Below, piece after piece: positions 45,291 to 57,720 of a stretch of DNA of 64,000 bases. This DNA is from Cycas panzhihuaensis (taxonomy: Eukaryota; Cycadophyta): positions 47,995,741 to 48,059,740 of the forward strand of contig CM041465.1 of NCBI GenBank assembly GCA_023213395.1. The letters are read 5' to 3'. Position 1 is the first letter of the stretch. Each line of letters begins with the position of its first letter. The translations under genes and the position numbers were made by a program. The notes under the pieces are model-generated. The model saw nothing but the letters and a program-made list of their open reading frames with translations. It had not been told where the DNA came from and did no database searches.

Positions 45291-45780
45291 AGAAACTTGA
45301 TGATAAAAGCTTGAAGTGCATCTTCATAGGCTATGTACCTAGGTGCAAAGCTTATAAGGCATATGACCTTATTAGAAGATAAGTATACTTATCTTGGTAT
45401 GTTATATTTATAGAAGACAATCAAAACTTGGTTCAATATCAACTATAGTTTCTAGTAGATGATGATTTTAATATTTTAGAAGTTCCTCTTGCACTAATTA
45501 TGGACCCTTATGCTCCTTCAACCTCATATACTCTATGTTCATCATCTACTCCTCCTATAGCTCTATCTACTTCTATAGAAAGCTCTGCATTACCACCTTT
45601 ATCTCTAAACGACATTCATATTGAAGCTAAAAGTATCAAGAAGCTTCCTACGTGGTATTTACAAGTTGTGAAAGATGCACCGTCAACTTTTACAATATTA
45701 AAAAGGTAATCAAAGTTGAGACATACAACCAACTTTGCTTTAATGGCACAAGTTTTTAATGATCTCAAGCCTTCCACCTT
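45291..45780 (+). pseudogene. Cop-3 connecting region
   Basis: KKLDDKSLKCIFIGYVPRCK and AYKAYDLIRR at about 45293-45380, then an open Ser/Pro/Thr-rich piece (45500-45709) ending in a PTWYLQVVKDA-like stretch, which is the usual lead to RT. Confidence 0.85.
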
Positions 45781-46480
45781 TGAGGAGGAAATCAAAGAAT
45801 AATTTCAGTACGAAACTTTGGATGAGGATATGTATTCCATCCTAAAAAATGATACTTAGGAGCTTACTGAATTACCTCCTAGAAAGAAGCCAATTAATCA
45901 TCATTAGATTTATAAAACTAAGTATCATGTTGATGACTCCATTGAAAGACACAAAGCATGTATTACTATGAAAGGATTTAAATAATAAGAAGACATTGAT
46001 TATAATCAAACCTTCACACCTGTTACCAACATGACAACATTCTATCTAGTTATGTCATTAGCAACTTAGTTCAAATGGCTTGTCTATCAAATGAATGCCA
46101 AAAGTGATTTTTTCAATGGAGATCTTTTTGAAGAAGTTTACTTAAGACAACCTCTTGACTATATTATTTTTGAAAAAGAACATTTAATTTATAAGCTCAA
46201 GAAAACTCTATATAGACTTAAGTAGGCACTTAATGCTTGGTATGTAAAGATTGATACCTTTTTTCTCAAGCATGGATAGAACTATTCATCCTCTAATCCC
46301 AATTTGTACATTCACATCTACAATAATCTAATCACCATTGTTGTTCTCTACATTGATAATTTATCAATCATTAGAAATGATGATAAAGGGATCTCTAATC
46401 TCCAATAAGAATTTAAAAGTAACTTTAAGATGACTTACCTTGTACTGCTCCACTATTTCCTTGGCATTGAAGTGTGGTAA
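45781..46480 (+). pseudogene. Cop-3 reverse transcriptase remnant
   Basis: It starts FEEEIKExFQYETLDEDMYS at about 45780-45835, then INHHxIYKTKYHVDDSIERH and YNQTFTPVTNMTTFYLVMSL. The catalytic site is VVLYIDNLSIIRND at about 46341-46382: YVDD is changed to YIDN. Several stops, many TAG/TAA at Gln or Trp sites. Confidence 0.92.
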
Positions 46481-47300
46481 GAACTAAGATATATTTTCTT
46501 ATCACAATCCAAATATACAAATGATCTCTTGTAGTAATTCAAAATGAGTGACTGCAAACCTTCATCTATACCTATAGATACAAGAACCAAGTTGACCATG
46601 AATGAACAAGGCAAACCTATTTATCCCACTCTTTATAGACAGTTTGTAGGGAGTTTGATTTATCTTATTTATACTTACCCTGATATATCATATGCAGTTA
46701 GGATTTGCTCTAGGTATATGTCTTAGAATAAGATGTCTCATTAGAAATATATAATCAAAATTCTCAAGCACATTCATATCACCTTATAGCATGGAATAAA
46801 CTATATCCAAGTTAAAGCTCCTATTTTAAAAGGATTCACGAATGTAGACTGAGCTGGTTGTTAAGATTCTTTCCATTTTACTTCATGATACTTTTTTGAC
46901 CTAAACTTAGTTATTATTTCTTGGAGTTATAAGAAATAAATAAATGTTGCTCTTTCCTCCACTAAAGTAGAATATAAAATAGATGTTCATGCAACTACTA
47001 AGGTGATTTAACTATGCAAGATTCTTACTAAGCTTGGTGTTTAATAAATACAAGCAACTCTTGTAAAATGTGATAATCAAAGTGTATTGAAGATGACCAA
47101 GAACCATATTTTCAATGAACATAGAAAAATATTGAGATCCATCATCATTTCATCTATGAACATGTACAAGATAGAGAAATTAATCTTATGCACAGACTAA
47201 CTGAAGACTAGGTTGCATATATCTTCACCAAAACACTTAGTAAATCAATGTATGAAAGGTATTGACATGACCTTAGTGTGAGGATGAATGAAGTTATCAT
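46481..47300 (+). pseudogene. Cop-3 RNase H remnant
   Basis: Open from 46544 to 46726 (KPIYPTLYRQFVGSLIYLIY, YPDISYAVRICSRYMS). Later ALSSTKVEYKIDVHATTKV (about 46950-47005) and KCDNQSVLKMTKN (about 47070-47108) are the copia RNase H end with the catalytic Asp. Confidence 0.92.
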
Positions 47301-47310
47301 TAAGGGAGTA
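47301..47310 (+). promoter_or_regulatory. Cop-3 polypurine tract
   Basis: TAAGGGAGTA directly precedes the 3' LTR. Confidence 0.85.
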
Positions 47311-47728
47311 TGTTAAAATATAATAACAACTTCTTATACTTTTATATAATTTTAAATTAAGTCGTAACTTAATATTGTATTCCTAGCTAAGGGTCATCAC
47401 CCTACCTTTGCCTCATAACTGACCAATGAGATGTGTCTAATATGAAGGCCAATCAAATGTGAGCATGCGAGGTCTAATCCATATTCACCATTTGTAATAT
47501 GTGAAGCATTGAGACCTTTATAAATTAAGGCCATGTTGACAATCATATGTAATGATCTTTGATGAGAGTCTTAGCTCTATTAAAATTCTATATCAGGGAT
47601 TAGCTAATTTGATCCTTTAATATATTGTATTCATCTTAATGTGTTTATAATTTCTTTTAATGAATTTATGTTTGATACAAGAGAGTTGAGATCCTATTTA
47701 AATAGGTATATTAATTTTGATTTTATCA
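47311..47728 (+). repeat. Cop-3 3' LTR
   Basis: TGTTAAAATATAATAACAAC...TTTTATCA, 418 bp, followed by AAAGC, the right target-site copy. Confidence 0.95.
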
Positions 47729-47900
47729 AAAGCACCATAGAAAAAACTATTTAAAGAAGGAGACCTTATCTTAAAGTATAATTGAAAATGCTTCATAATG
47801 CCAAGGAAACTTAAAATTAGATGGCTTAGGCCATTCTCTATGAAAAAAAATTGATAATTGAGTAGTTGAACTAGTAACAATTAATGGAGATACTTAAACA
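47729..47900 (+). pseudogene. Gyp-2 integrase, C-terminal part
   Basis: KLFKEGDLILKYN (after the target site) and PRKLKIRWLRPFSMKKN in a second frame at about 47800-47855 are the end of a gypsy integrase, with the G-D-L-V-L and W-x-G-P-type motifs. It continues the frame that Cop-3 cut at 30518. Confidence 0.85.
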
Positions 47901-48880
47901 AGTATTATTCATGGATCAAAACTTAAATTGTACAATGAAAATACTATGCAAGATGAAATCTATCAGTAATAATAAGAATGCATATTACAACAACTTCTAT
48001 GAAATTCAAACTAGTACATGTAGAGAACAAAATTACTAAATATCATTAGATAAAACTTATGACAAAAATATCTCAAGTAATGTTGATATAAATAAACATC
48101 TAAATAAAAAAATTAAATAAAAGTATAAAAAAGAAGAAAAAATAAGAAGAATCGATGATCATGGTTAATTGACAGAAGTCACCCTTGGTCAACTGACCTA
48201 CCAATTAAGAAAATTATGTGGTATTAGATGACTTACTAACTAACTTGGGTTAATTAAGGCTGATTGATTTGTTAACTTATATTATAAAATCAATACATGT
48301 GATAAGACATAACTAACTTAATGGTAACTGACCTCCTTTAATTGACTCAAATAATAAATATATTAGAACATATAAATCATAACATATATACATGATTAGG
48401 TGATTAAGATAGCATGATCATAATTAGATCACAAATGGACTAAGCACAGAACAAATGAAATGGGTTATGTATAAACCATAGATAGATTAATCACAGACTA
48501 AATGATCACTATCACAAATGGACTAAGAATAGAACGAATTGATTGAGTACATACTAAGTAGATTAAAACAAATGAATTGGGTTATGCAAGTTAACAATAA
48601 TCGTAAGTAAGTAGATACAATAATCAGCTTTGTTAACACTATATGTTTTAATCAATCATAAAAAATAATGTGTAAATCTAATTAGGAATCTATTGATTAC
48701 CCAAAACTTAAGTTGATTAAGAATTCTAGAGCATAGATCTAGAGTGATGACTTAAGAAATGTTGTACTATTATAGTGATCAATCATCATGAAGATACTTG
48801 AAGTTTTTTTTTTTAAGTGTGAAAAGTGTCTAATAGTGGAGGTCGATTTGCTAAATTTAGTCAAACAACTATTTTATTTA
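47901..48880. other. Gyp-2 region after integrase, unassigned
   Basis: AT-rich with loosely repeated words (for example acaaatggactaag at about 48431 and 48515, gaattgggttatg-like at about 48456 and 48575). No domain is recognised. Confidence 0.5.
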
Positions 48881-50520
48881 TTGGAGTAATACAAAAGTAA
48901 TTAGAGAAGAATATGGAGGAATATGTAAACACTCCATTTAAAGTAGTAAGGTGCCATATTAAATGGCAAGTATTACATTCACTAGTCTTTCACAAATGTA
49001 TAGAAGTGGAAGACCATACTGCTCTACTATGAGCAAATTTAACCAGTGCTAGGGTGGTTCAAGTAGCCACATTTCTCGCATTTCTAAAAATTTTAAATGG
49101 CTATAGGATATGTTAAATGGGTATAACCCCACAACTTATATATCAACTATTAACAAAAAAGTTATAGGTATGGAAGTAGAAGTCGTTGAAAGATTGATAG
49201 GGTTTCTAGCTCAAGGATAAGAAGTATGAAAGTTAGGGAATTTAATAATGGCCATGAAGGATAAAACCATTCAGGCTATATACTAGAAAGAATTCCATAC
49301 TAAGCATAGGGGGTAAGGTATTCTTGTTACGTATTTGAAAATGACAAATGTGATGGTGATAGTAGTTCTGATATGTACATGATTATTAGGAGAGTGACAT
49401 TACAACGTTGTACCTTGGTGGATAACATCATACTTATAGGGCCTTATGAAAAGTATTATTTATAATTGGTCAGCATTCATATCGAAAAAACTAAAGATAT
49501 CACTTCACTAGTTAGACACACGAGGGAAATCTAGTTTTAATTTAACCTTATACCTCTTATGGTTTTCTTATGAGAAAATTTACTTACCTAGGATAATACA
49601 GAGTTTGACAATATTATTTCTATTAGCCTTCCACCTATGTTTCATATAAACACTAAAGAAGATTAGTCCTAAAGTGTAGAAGGAAGAATGGATGGAGAAG
49701 ACAAAAACAAGGAAGGTTATGACAATAGATGGAATGGATGAATCTTTTAAAGAACTTAAAGATTTAGAAGATTTAAATAAGGACTATTTTACAAATTACT
49801 CAAATTTGAGTTCAAGTGAGGATGACAATAGTAATCTTAAACTAGAAAGTGACATTGCATTAGACCTAGTTCGTATGGATCAAGTCTCATAAGCTCCAAC
49901 ACCAAATTTAAACATACTTGACTTACCCACCATGGATAATAAAGTGGCATGATGTGAGCTATTTAAAATAATAATTTGCAAATGAGTATATGATCATCTA
50001 GACATAGAAATTCAACCACCACCAAAACAACTAGAGTAGGATAGAGTGATCATTATTGCCATATCATCTATGGACCCCTAACTTATTAAAATTGAGAAAG
50101 TTTGCATGATGAATTTGTTGGATCAACACCACACATTAGCAAAAGCATAGGGATCAATGTTCTTGAAAATGGTTGAAGAATATTATTGTAAAGAAGATAA
50201 CTATAATAGTCTATAAAAAAACCTAAATGAAGCAAGGGAATTACTTCAAAAAAAGGAAGAAGAATGCAATCAATTGGGAAGGACAAATCAAGAAATACAT
50301 ACAAAGGATTAATAGGTTGGAGGAGGATATACGTTAAATCTAGAAAGAAGTTAAAGATCTATCCACATAATTACAAGAGGAGAAAGGATGTTAAGAGTGC
50401 ATGTTATAATGCATTAAAGTGGTTAGCAAAAGCTAGGATTAGACCCACTATATTCAAGGGTGATAGAAAATCCTTAGACTCACTAGTACTGACTTTACAA
50501 CCATAAAGTTTCTTTGTTTT
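48881..50520 (+). pseudogene. Extra 3' coding-like region of Gyp-2, coiled-coil-like
   Basis: Between integrase and 3' LTR lies a broken frame that still looks protein-like: MEVEVVERLIGFLAQG at about 49175-49220, an open part 49692-49892 with FKELKDLEDLNKDYFTNYSN, and MVEEYYCKEDNYN then LNEARELLQKKEEECNQLGR at about 50170-50285. The last part has the hydrophobic spacing and charge of a coiled coil. No family is recognised. It could be a third ORF of the element or a captured gene; plant gypsy groups with an extra ORF downstream of pol are known. Confidence 0.5.
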
Positions 50521-50570
50521 TGTTTTTTCTTTTTTTTGGTCTTTTAAGTGAGATGCTTAAATAAAAAAAT

Positions 50571-50580
50571 AGGGGATAGA
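50571..50580 (+). promoter_or_regulatory. Gyp-2 polypurine tract
   Basis: AGGGGATAGA directly precedes the 3' LTR. Confidence 0.85.
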
Positions 50581-51053
50581 TGTTGGGGCATATTTTATTA
50601 AGACTAAACTATAATTGTTAAAATGTTAGATGCAAGTGTTGAATTTATTAAGTGGTAAATAATATATTAACAAATGATTAGCTAAGTTGAAGTCATTAAA
50701 AGGATGTTACAATGGGTCACATAAGAAGTATATATATAATGAGTTTGTCCATAAGAGAAGGTAATTAGGGGAGTATAGAACCATATTCTATGTTATGCAT
50801 CTTAAGACTTGTGAGTGGTATGAAACTAGTGTGGGATAACCATCTGTTAACACTTTGTATATGATCATAATGTTGTACTCAGTTTTGATATAATAATAAT
50901 AATAAACAATACAATTGATGACAGTGGTTTATATATATTGTTGTACTTATTCTCAATGTTGGATGTTATACATATGATCATGCTATGCTATTATGTTATA
51001 AATTATTTCTATCTTTCTCTTCCTAAGATGACCCAAAAAATATTATGTTAGTA
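50581..51053 (+). repeat. Gyp-2 3' LTR
   Basis: TGTTGGGGCATATT...TATGTTAGTA, 473 bp, followed by GAGTG (51054-51058), which is also found at 19981-19985. Confidence 0.93.
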
Positions 51054-51058
51054 GAGTG

Positions 51059-52330
51059 ACTAGCATGATGTCTTGAATAAGGCTTAGGCTACAATGCTTA
51101 GGTTAAAAAGAGATAAGCAACCTTATATGAGGTAAAAGCATATTGAGGCCTTCTCTAATAAAAGTCATTTATTTAACATATGATACTTTAATATGACCAT
51201 TAAACCTTTTGTTTACACATTAGAAGGATAAGCCTCTTTATGGTATCCATCCTTTTCGAATGCCTCAATTCATGGTTAGGAAGAGCTAATGTTTATCTTC
51301 GAGGCTAAGTATTTTTGTAAAAGGACTATGCCTGCACTGGTGAAGGAACTCTCTAATATTAAGAAAATACTAAAGGAGATGGTCCTAGATTATATTTAGT
51401 AGTTTTGTTAACTCCAATAGAGAATTAAATCTAAGTTCTTACAGATAGATCCTTTCTAAAGGAAATGGTTCATCAAAGGTCTCAATAATAAGATTAGACT
51501 TGTTGTAGTTCATAAGTTCTTAGATACAGTTATTGAGGCTTAAATATCATCCCTAAAAATGGAATTGATAAATACCTAGTATGAGTTTATGACTTTCTCT
51601 TAGGGAGATGCTTCAACTCTTTAGGGCTAAGAAAGGAAATGTTCCCAAGTCCAATCCTAATACATTACCTTGAATGGATCCCTAGACTTTTGTTTCTTGT
51701 AAAAGGATACATAATAAGAATGCATATCTAAAGAATGTGTTAAAGGGTAAAGAAAAGCAAGAACCTCAGCCTTTGATGTCCATATTGAAAAGGCCTAAAG
51801 ATGAGCTTATAAGTAATGTAGAAGTATTCCTTGAGGATCTAATTAATAAAGCTATAATTAGATTTTAGGGATATTACTCTTGAGCTAGATGAGACCTTTG
51901 CTGGGCTCTCAACCTCTTATGATCAACCACCTTTCTCAAACTTGAGTATGCCTAATTTCATTAATAAGGAAGTCTCAAAATAGGCATATGGAGGAGTAGT
52001 TTCTATCACTTGAGCTAAGGTTGCTTAGGGTGTATAACATAGTCAAGTTTCTATTTAAGGAGGCTAAAGTGATTTGATGGTTAGGGCCCAAATAAATGTT
52101 TATTCCTAAGATGGAATTTATAGAGGTTCTAATGGTATTTAGAGAAATTCTATCCTCATTTTTTTAAAAGGTTAGTAAGGTCAAACTATCCATTAAATTT
52201 TGAATTTCTCTTCTATGAAGCCTTTTAAGGAATATGATACAATAAAATAATTAGCTCAATTTAAAGAAAATATCAATATTGGTTAGGTGTTAACACTCCT
52301 TAATCAAAGTGCTAAGATGATTAACATGAT
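51059..52330 (+). pseudogene. Gyp-1 gag remnant
   Basis: Retrotrans_gag-type pieces: IKPFVYTLEGxASLWYPSFS at about 51203-51260, KEMVLDYI and KWFIKGLNNKIRLVVVHKFL at about 51460-51525. The pattern (Leu-Trp-Tyr, then Phe-x-x-Lys-Tyr-Phe) is that of a gypsy gag. Frame broken by many TAG/TAA stops. No zinc knuckle was found. Confidence 0.78.
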
Positions 52331-52924
52331 AAAGAACAAAGATTAGATACCAAAAGCACTTATCCACAGAGTGCATATTGAAGTAACACCCATGGTGGAC
52401 AATCTTCCTCCCCCTAATTTCATCCAACCTTAAGCCATTTTATCTTTCCCTCCTGATTTTTGATAGACATATCTTACATAGCCATGTAATATATTCTAGA
52501 GTAATTCACAATCTAATGTCTTATATGGTTATGAATTCTTTGAACTTAAAGTGTATACAATCAATTAAAAATATTTGAGATTTTAATAGAAATACTGTTA
52601 CCTTAATTCGGATTGTTCAAGATTTTGTGACAAATGTCACTACAAATCCTCAAGTGGTTATAGTGATTGATATGATGATTTTTGACAAAGAGCCCCTTTA
52701 TAGGATGCTATTGAGAAGATAGTGTTTTTTCAACATTAGAATAATTCCCAATGTTTGAATGTCTTATATGTTATTCTCCATGGGTAAAGATTTGATCTAG
52801 TTACATAGAAAGGATAGAATAAGAAGATACATTGATGATTTAGGAGAGGATATACTAAATAATTCATTCAAGCACTTGGGGCTAGGGACCTATACCATTA
52901 TGGGTGAGTATCATGGTTATCTAC
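52331..52924 (+). pseudogene. Gyp-1 protease remnant
   Basis: SYMVMNSLNLKCIQSIKNI at about 52520-52575, then VTNVTTNPQVVIVIDMMIFD and KEPLYRMLLRR at about 52630-52720. The order (N-x-M-S/P, then V-I-D, then M-L-L-R-R in place of M-L-L-S-R) fits a gypsy aspartic protease with its C-terminal part. The active-site Asp itself is not clear. It stops at the Gyp-GC insertion. Confidence 0.65.
52921..52924. repeat. Target-site duplication of Gyp-GC, left copy
   Basis: CTAC here and again at 63821-63824, directly outside the TG...CA ends. Four bases match; gypsy elements more often make five. Confidence 0.75.
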
Positions 52925-55486
52925 TGTTTCCCGGCTTCCGGGAATGGATACGGAATCACCGACTCAGGTAAGTGCAGGTATGTCTCTAGCATTATCATCA
53001 CTTTGTGTCTTGATTATGCCTTACATATTTGCATCGTATGACTTTGTGGGCGGCTGGTCGTCGTCCACACCTATGTTGAACCTGGGACGACTACAGCAGG
53101 GGCACACACTTAGCGAGTGTGGCACCGTGGTGACCGTATTACTTCCCGCATCTGCCCTCCTCTCTCCAGGACCCAGGGTTTGCGCCACCTCCACCCGTGT
53201 GATGTCTCATCGTCGCTTGGTTAGCTTGCCACCTCATTTGGGGGCCTATTTACGCTCCCGTGGGCCGTTTCTTGGCTTGTTTGCTCCGGGTGGGTGTTTT
53301 AGTTGTCCTTTAGCCTTTTCTACCGCTTGCCCCCGGCTGGACCGGTTGGCGGGCCCCATTTGTGTCTCTGGTGCATCTGGCCGTAATCTTGGCAGTCAGC
53401 CATGATCTTGGCATGCATTTGGAATTTTCAGTGATCATTTGGAATATTCATGCAGCTAAAATTTCCATGATACTGTTGTCTCTGTTTGTTTTAAAATCCC
53501 ATGGTGGCGATTTCGCATTTATTAAAGCGCCACGTGGTTCGCCTTTTTCCCTTCCGGTAGTACCTATTCGCGTACTTTAGGGTTTTCCTTTAGTACTTAA
53601 GCATCTTTTAGGACTTTTTTGGATCTTTTTACTCACTTTTGGAAGTTACTCTCGAAAACTCTCTCTGCTTTCTGCTCTGCTTTCTGCTTCTTCTTTGCTG
53701 GACTGCACTCTTCATCTGGCCGACTCTCCTTCGGCTCGGTTGAGACATTCTCTCAACCCCTCAAGCGCCTTGGAGAGGGCTCCTTTGAAGCGGTTTCCAG
53801 CCGGTCTCTATCCAGGCAGTCCATGAGCCCTACGTTTGCAGGTGTTCTCCATCATACTGTAGCAGGCCTCAAACTTTTCTGCTCGGATCTGAGGCATTTT
53901 CCGGCCCTCCTTCATTCCTTTGGTGAGGCAAGCCTTGCCTCTTCCTCCCAGGTACTCTTTACTTTTTGTTAAGTTCTTTGCAATATTCTTGCTCCAACTC
54001 ATTTGTTCATGTTTGTTGCTTGAAGTTTGATCCTCTTTCCTTTGTGAGGACTGCTGTTCCACTTTCTCTTGTCTCTTGCCTGCGTTTCTTTGTCCAAAGC
54101 GGTGAGTGAGGTTGCATAGGCTTTGGGAGAGGAGCCGGGTGGATTAGTACCACCTTCCACGCTCCCGCAGCGGCTCCAAGCCCTCCAAAGCTTCCCTCTC
54201 GCCCCATGTTGCTCTTGGCCATCTAAACAAGGGTTTAGAGACTCCAGGTCGCCCAAACCAGTGACATCACGAGTTGCTACCGATTTGGGACCCTTGCTCA
54301 GTTTGGGAATCATTCGTAGTTCTCAACTACCATTCGTGGCTTTGCCTTTGCTCCCCGGTTACCCGGTTTGCTCCCCGTAGCATCCCGGTTCCCCGTGGGT
54401 GTCTTTGGGTCTTTCTTGCTCCTTTTTGCTACTATTTTCTAGCCTTGAGTCTTGACTTTCTCCTCATTGCCCGTGGCTCTTGGGGAGAGGTTTGGGCACC
54501 ATTTATGCGGTAGGCCACTCCGAGGCTTACCTTGTTGTCCCACTTTATTTAGAGTAATTTTTTCCCTTGATTTCCTCCTCGTTGGACTAACATTGATGCA
54601 TGCCTATTTGGATTCTGACTTATGTTGATATATATATATTGTTAGACCTTGTGCGTTGCATGTTAGTACCCTCCTTCGGGAGGAGGAAGATCTTTGTCAC
54701 TTGCAGGTATTTGAGACGCACGGAGAACGTTACCCGTTGATTTCTCTATCGGTGAGCGCCTCTTGCATGTGTTACAACTTACGTTATCTCATTTCCTAGT
54801 TAGCGTTTCCTTCTTTCTTTCGGTATTGCACTTATTTTCCGGGGAAGGTAAGGAAGCCCTGCTTTCATGCTCGCCTCACATCCCATGCGTTGCGTGGAGC
54901 GGTTGGGTACTCCTCGTGCGGGCTACATCACCTCGCACGCCCTTAGTCCAGGTACACATTTCCTCCTCTTGCGTACTCTTGTTCTTTTCCTTTTCTTCCT
55001 TAGTAATTAAGACATTGAAGATTAAAAGGAAAATTACCTTGTGTTTATTTGTTACGTATTTACTTCATTTGCATGCACCCCTTCGTCCGTAGGAAAGGTT
55101 GTAGGAGCCTTCTTGATCCCTACTTTTCCTTCCTCCCTTAACCGCACGAGCATCTCGCCTCCCGTCGTTCGTGTCCCCGGTTAGGTTGTGTAGGGTTGCT
55201 TTTGGCCTATCCCTCCTAGGTCCCTTCTCTCTCCCTTCTGTCCACCCAAGGGTGGGAGGGTCCTGCCGGGCCAACTCGGGTCATCTTACGTGCCTTCGCC
55301 TCTTTATCCAAGGTGGTGAAGGGTCACCCGATAGTAGCCATACTCCATTGCGGATCCCGAACTCGCTCCCGTGCGCAGGCGCCTGCGTGTAGTTGCTTGC
55401 CTTGTAGGTTCCACTTCCCTCTGGTTTCGTCACCATCTCTCCCCCGCGCCTATCAGTCAGGCGGTTATCCCAGTAGCTGGCGTCCA
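52925..55486 (+). repeat. Gyp-GC 5' LTR
   Basis: TGTTTCCCGGCTTCCGGG...GGCGTCCA, 2562 bp. A TATA-like run (gatatatatatattg) lies at about 54627-54641 and is kept in the 3' LTR. Pairs of open frames on both strands (for example 52944-53405, 53619-53972) are due to composition and are not kept in the 3' LTR. Differences between both LTRs are many and largely one- to few-base insertions or deletions. Confidence 0.95.
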
Positions 55487-55504
55487 TGGCGACCATCTTG
55501 GGGA
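55487..55504 (+). promoter_or_regulatory. Gyp-GC primer binding site
   Basis: TGGCGACCATCTTGGGGA directly follows the LTR end CCA. The start TGGCG is that of many gypsy primer sites; the tRNA is not identified here. Confidence 0.75.
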
Positions 55505-56690
55505 GCCAAGAAGGGAGCTAGTCTCGCTCTCTTGGTTGGTTTCGCTACTCTGTGTGATCCTTTCTATACATCTTGACCTCCACGTTGGGCGCCCCAACGC
55601 GTGTTATACCATTCCTTCTCTTTTCCCGACATCGCTTGGCCGACCTTGCATGCGCTTGGTTTCTCTCGTCGTTTGCGCGGTCTACCCCTTTGTTAGAAGA
55701 CCCCGAGTATAGCCTTCTTGCCTCGTCGGATCCGTCCGACTATGGAAGGGTACTCTTCCGATTGGACCTATCCCGCCTTGCTATGGAAACCCAAGCTCTT
55801 CCTTCATCATTCGAGTCCACCCAAGAGGGTGACGACTCCTTTACTACCCGATCGATCAACACCTTTCTTGTGCTCCCCATCCTTCTACCGACGCCAGTAG
55901 AGGGATCCGTTCCTCCCGAGGATTGCCACGCGTTGGCGATTTTATGAGGAACCTTCGGATGGACATGCCTTGTTCGAGGTCCCGATCACCTCTTATGGGT
56001 ATGTGGGGACTCCTCCGTTGACGTGCTTGAGGCTCTTGACGGATGCCGTGCGGCATGCTCTCAACCACGTCCCGAATGGCTTGAGGGTGTCTGCGCAGGG
56101 AGCCTCTTCCTCCTCTCGCTCTTCCCCTCACGCTTCATCCTCGTCGCCTTTCTGTGACAACAAACCCTTTCGTGCCTCTGCGTACACCCCATTCGTTTCT
56201 GCAATGGGGGCACGTGTGGCACCTTCCATCCCTTATCAAGGCCCTAATGCCTTAAGGCCTTCTCACGGTGTGTCGGTCCCTCAACTGGGGTTAGCATGCA
56301 GTTCCCGATCCAACTAATGTCTGGTCCCTAATCGGCACATGCCGCTCCTAGTAGGCCTAGTCGCCTGCTAGCCTTCCAGTACCGATCGGTGGGATTCGTT
56401 CCCACGCATCCTCCAACCCAGTAGCGTTGGTGCTTCTTTCTCGTTCCCCGGTATACTTCTCAACCTTGGGGGCAGGGTAGGAAGCCGTCTTCTTGTTTAT
56501 GGGGTGGATCCGCTACACCCATACGGAATGGCCCCACCTACGGGTGGCAGTATGGGCGTAACCTCGCATCCCTCTTGTCCCCATCCAATGCAGTTCCATC
56601 CGTTGTGCCTTCGCAAGGGAATCTGACTCCCTTCCAAGGCGCCCTTTTTCCCGCTCCTTGTCGTGAGGGTGGTTCCTCAAGGAGGGATGG
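55505..56690 (+). other. Gyp-GC leader and possible gag start
   Basis: A GC-rich stretch with open frames in several phases and no recognised motif. The frame 55573-55947 (with LFRLDLSRLAMETQALPSSF) may include the start of gag. Others are shadows. Confidence 0.45.
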
Positions 56691-57720
56691 GTGTCCTACC
56701 CCCATCCGCTCCTTGCGCGCCACCTACTTCGACGTTCGTTGATCCTACGGTTCAGGCAAGGGCGCGCCCCTTCGTGGACTTTAGGTCAACCCCTCTCGGT
56801 TGAGGCGTTGCGAACCAACTTGCCGCCTCATCCTCCCGAAGTTCCTAGATTCGATGGGACTTCGTCGCAAGACCCGGCGGAGCATGTCCGTAGTTTCTCT
56901 ATGGCATGCATCGATTACTGGGCTTACGACCATATTTTGATGAAACTCTTTCCTCGATCCTTGCAGGGTGACGCCCTTAAATGGTTTTATCGTCTCCGCC
57001 CACTCGATCTATTCATTCCGGATTGGTGGGACGAGTTCATCAATTACTTTGATGTAGCTCGCCCATTCGAGGCGGGATGAAATCCCTTCTCTCGCTCAAA
57101 CAAGGTCACGATGAGATGAATCGTGACTTTGTGCGGCGATTCCACGATCGCTTCACTCCACCAAGGCGACTTTGCGAGGAGGCCGGGACCTGTTTGTCAA
57201 TGCACTTCGTCCCGAAGTCCACGTGGAAGTCCTCAAGATGGGGGCGACCACGTGCGATTCCGCGATCGCCAAGTGCTTGGCGTTGGAGGCTATTGAGATC
57301 CAAGCTGGTCTCATGGAACCTCTTAAGCCCTCACAACGCCGTGAGGCACCACCCTACCAAAGACACTAAACCTTCTCAGCCGACGCGGTCTTCCTCTCAT
57401 CCTACCGAGAGGACCTTAGATCCCCTCACCTCGGCTATACGCTCGTTCGAGCGTACGATGAAGGAGCTCAAGCTTCAAGGTCCTTCGTCTCCTACTTCAA
57501 ACAAACAAGTCCAACAAACTACCCAAGTTCCTCTTCCCAGGAATGGGAACACCCAGTCCTCCCAAGCGAGAAGGTCAGGCCCTCGCTTGAGAAGAAGTGG
57601 TGTTCCATTCATGGGGATTGCTTCCATGACGATTCACGTTGTAGGGCCCGGATCCAAGGGATGCCCCTCGACGCGATTCCTCTCCCAAAGCAGGCCTCAA
57701 GGCCTAATCTAGACCAACCG
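56691..57720 (+). pseudogene. Gyp-GC gag remnant
   Basis: The Retrotrans_gag core is open from 56691 to 57080: LPPHPPEVPRFDGTSSQDPA, LMKLFPRSLQGDALKWFYRL and WWDEFINYFDVARPFEAG. It continues in a second frame (57077 on) with GHDEMNRDFVRRFHDRF. A Cys/His cluster EKKWCSIHGDCFHDDSRCRA at about 57588-57650 may be a zinc site. Frame changes are few and small compared with the AT-rich elements. Confidence 0.88.

Larger units (their letters stand above)
30519..47728 (+). mobile_element. Cop-3: copia element inside Gyp-2 integrase, itself split by Cop-4
   Basis: Both LTRs are 418 bp (30519-30936, 47311-47728). Flanks AAAGT (30514-30518) and AAAGC (47729-47733) are a target-site copy with one change. 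Without Cop-4 (33569-44113) it measures about 6.7 kb. Joining the flanks restores a gypsy integrase reading (WFNKA then KLFKEGDLILKYN). Gag, protease, integrase, RT and RNase H are all present and broken. Confidence 0.95.
19986..51053 (+). mobile_element. Gyp-2: gypsy element with two nested insertions
   Basis: LTRs at 19986-20427 and 50581-51053 share their sequence (TGTYGGGGCATATT..., aacaat, tttgtacttattctYaatgttgga). A GAGTG copy stands on each side. Inside are a primer site, gag with three CCHC knuckles, protease, RT, RNase H, integrase, a 2.7-kb 3' region and a polypurine tract. After removing Cop-D (23046-26967) and Cop-3 (30519-47728) the element would be about 9.9 kb. The residue patterns fit a non-chromodomain plant gypsy; the exact lineage is not settled. 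Confidence 0.92.

Noticed and set aside
48160-48640. Satellite-like array
   Set aside because: Words such as acaaatggactaag recur, but spacing is irregular and no unit can be defined.
52944-53405. Open frame of 153 codons in the Gyp-GC 5' LTR
   Set aside because: The 3' LTR has frameshifts in the same stretch, no known domain is present, and GC-rich sequence yields long frames by chance.
53999-54513. Overlapping open frames on both strands in the Gyp-GC LTR
   Set aside because: Composition effect; frames on both strands without motifs and not kept between the two LTRs.
54627-54641. TA-rich run as a host gene promoter
   Set aside because: It is inside both Gyp-GC LTRs and is best read as the element's own TATA-like sequence.
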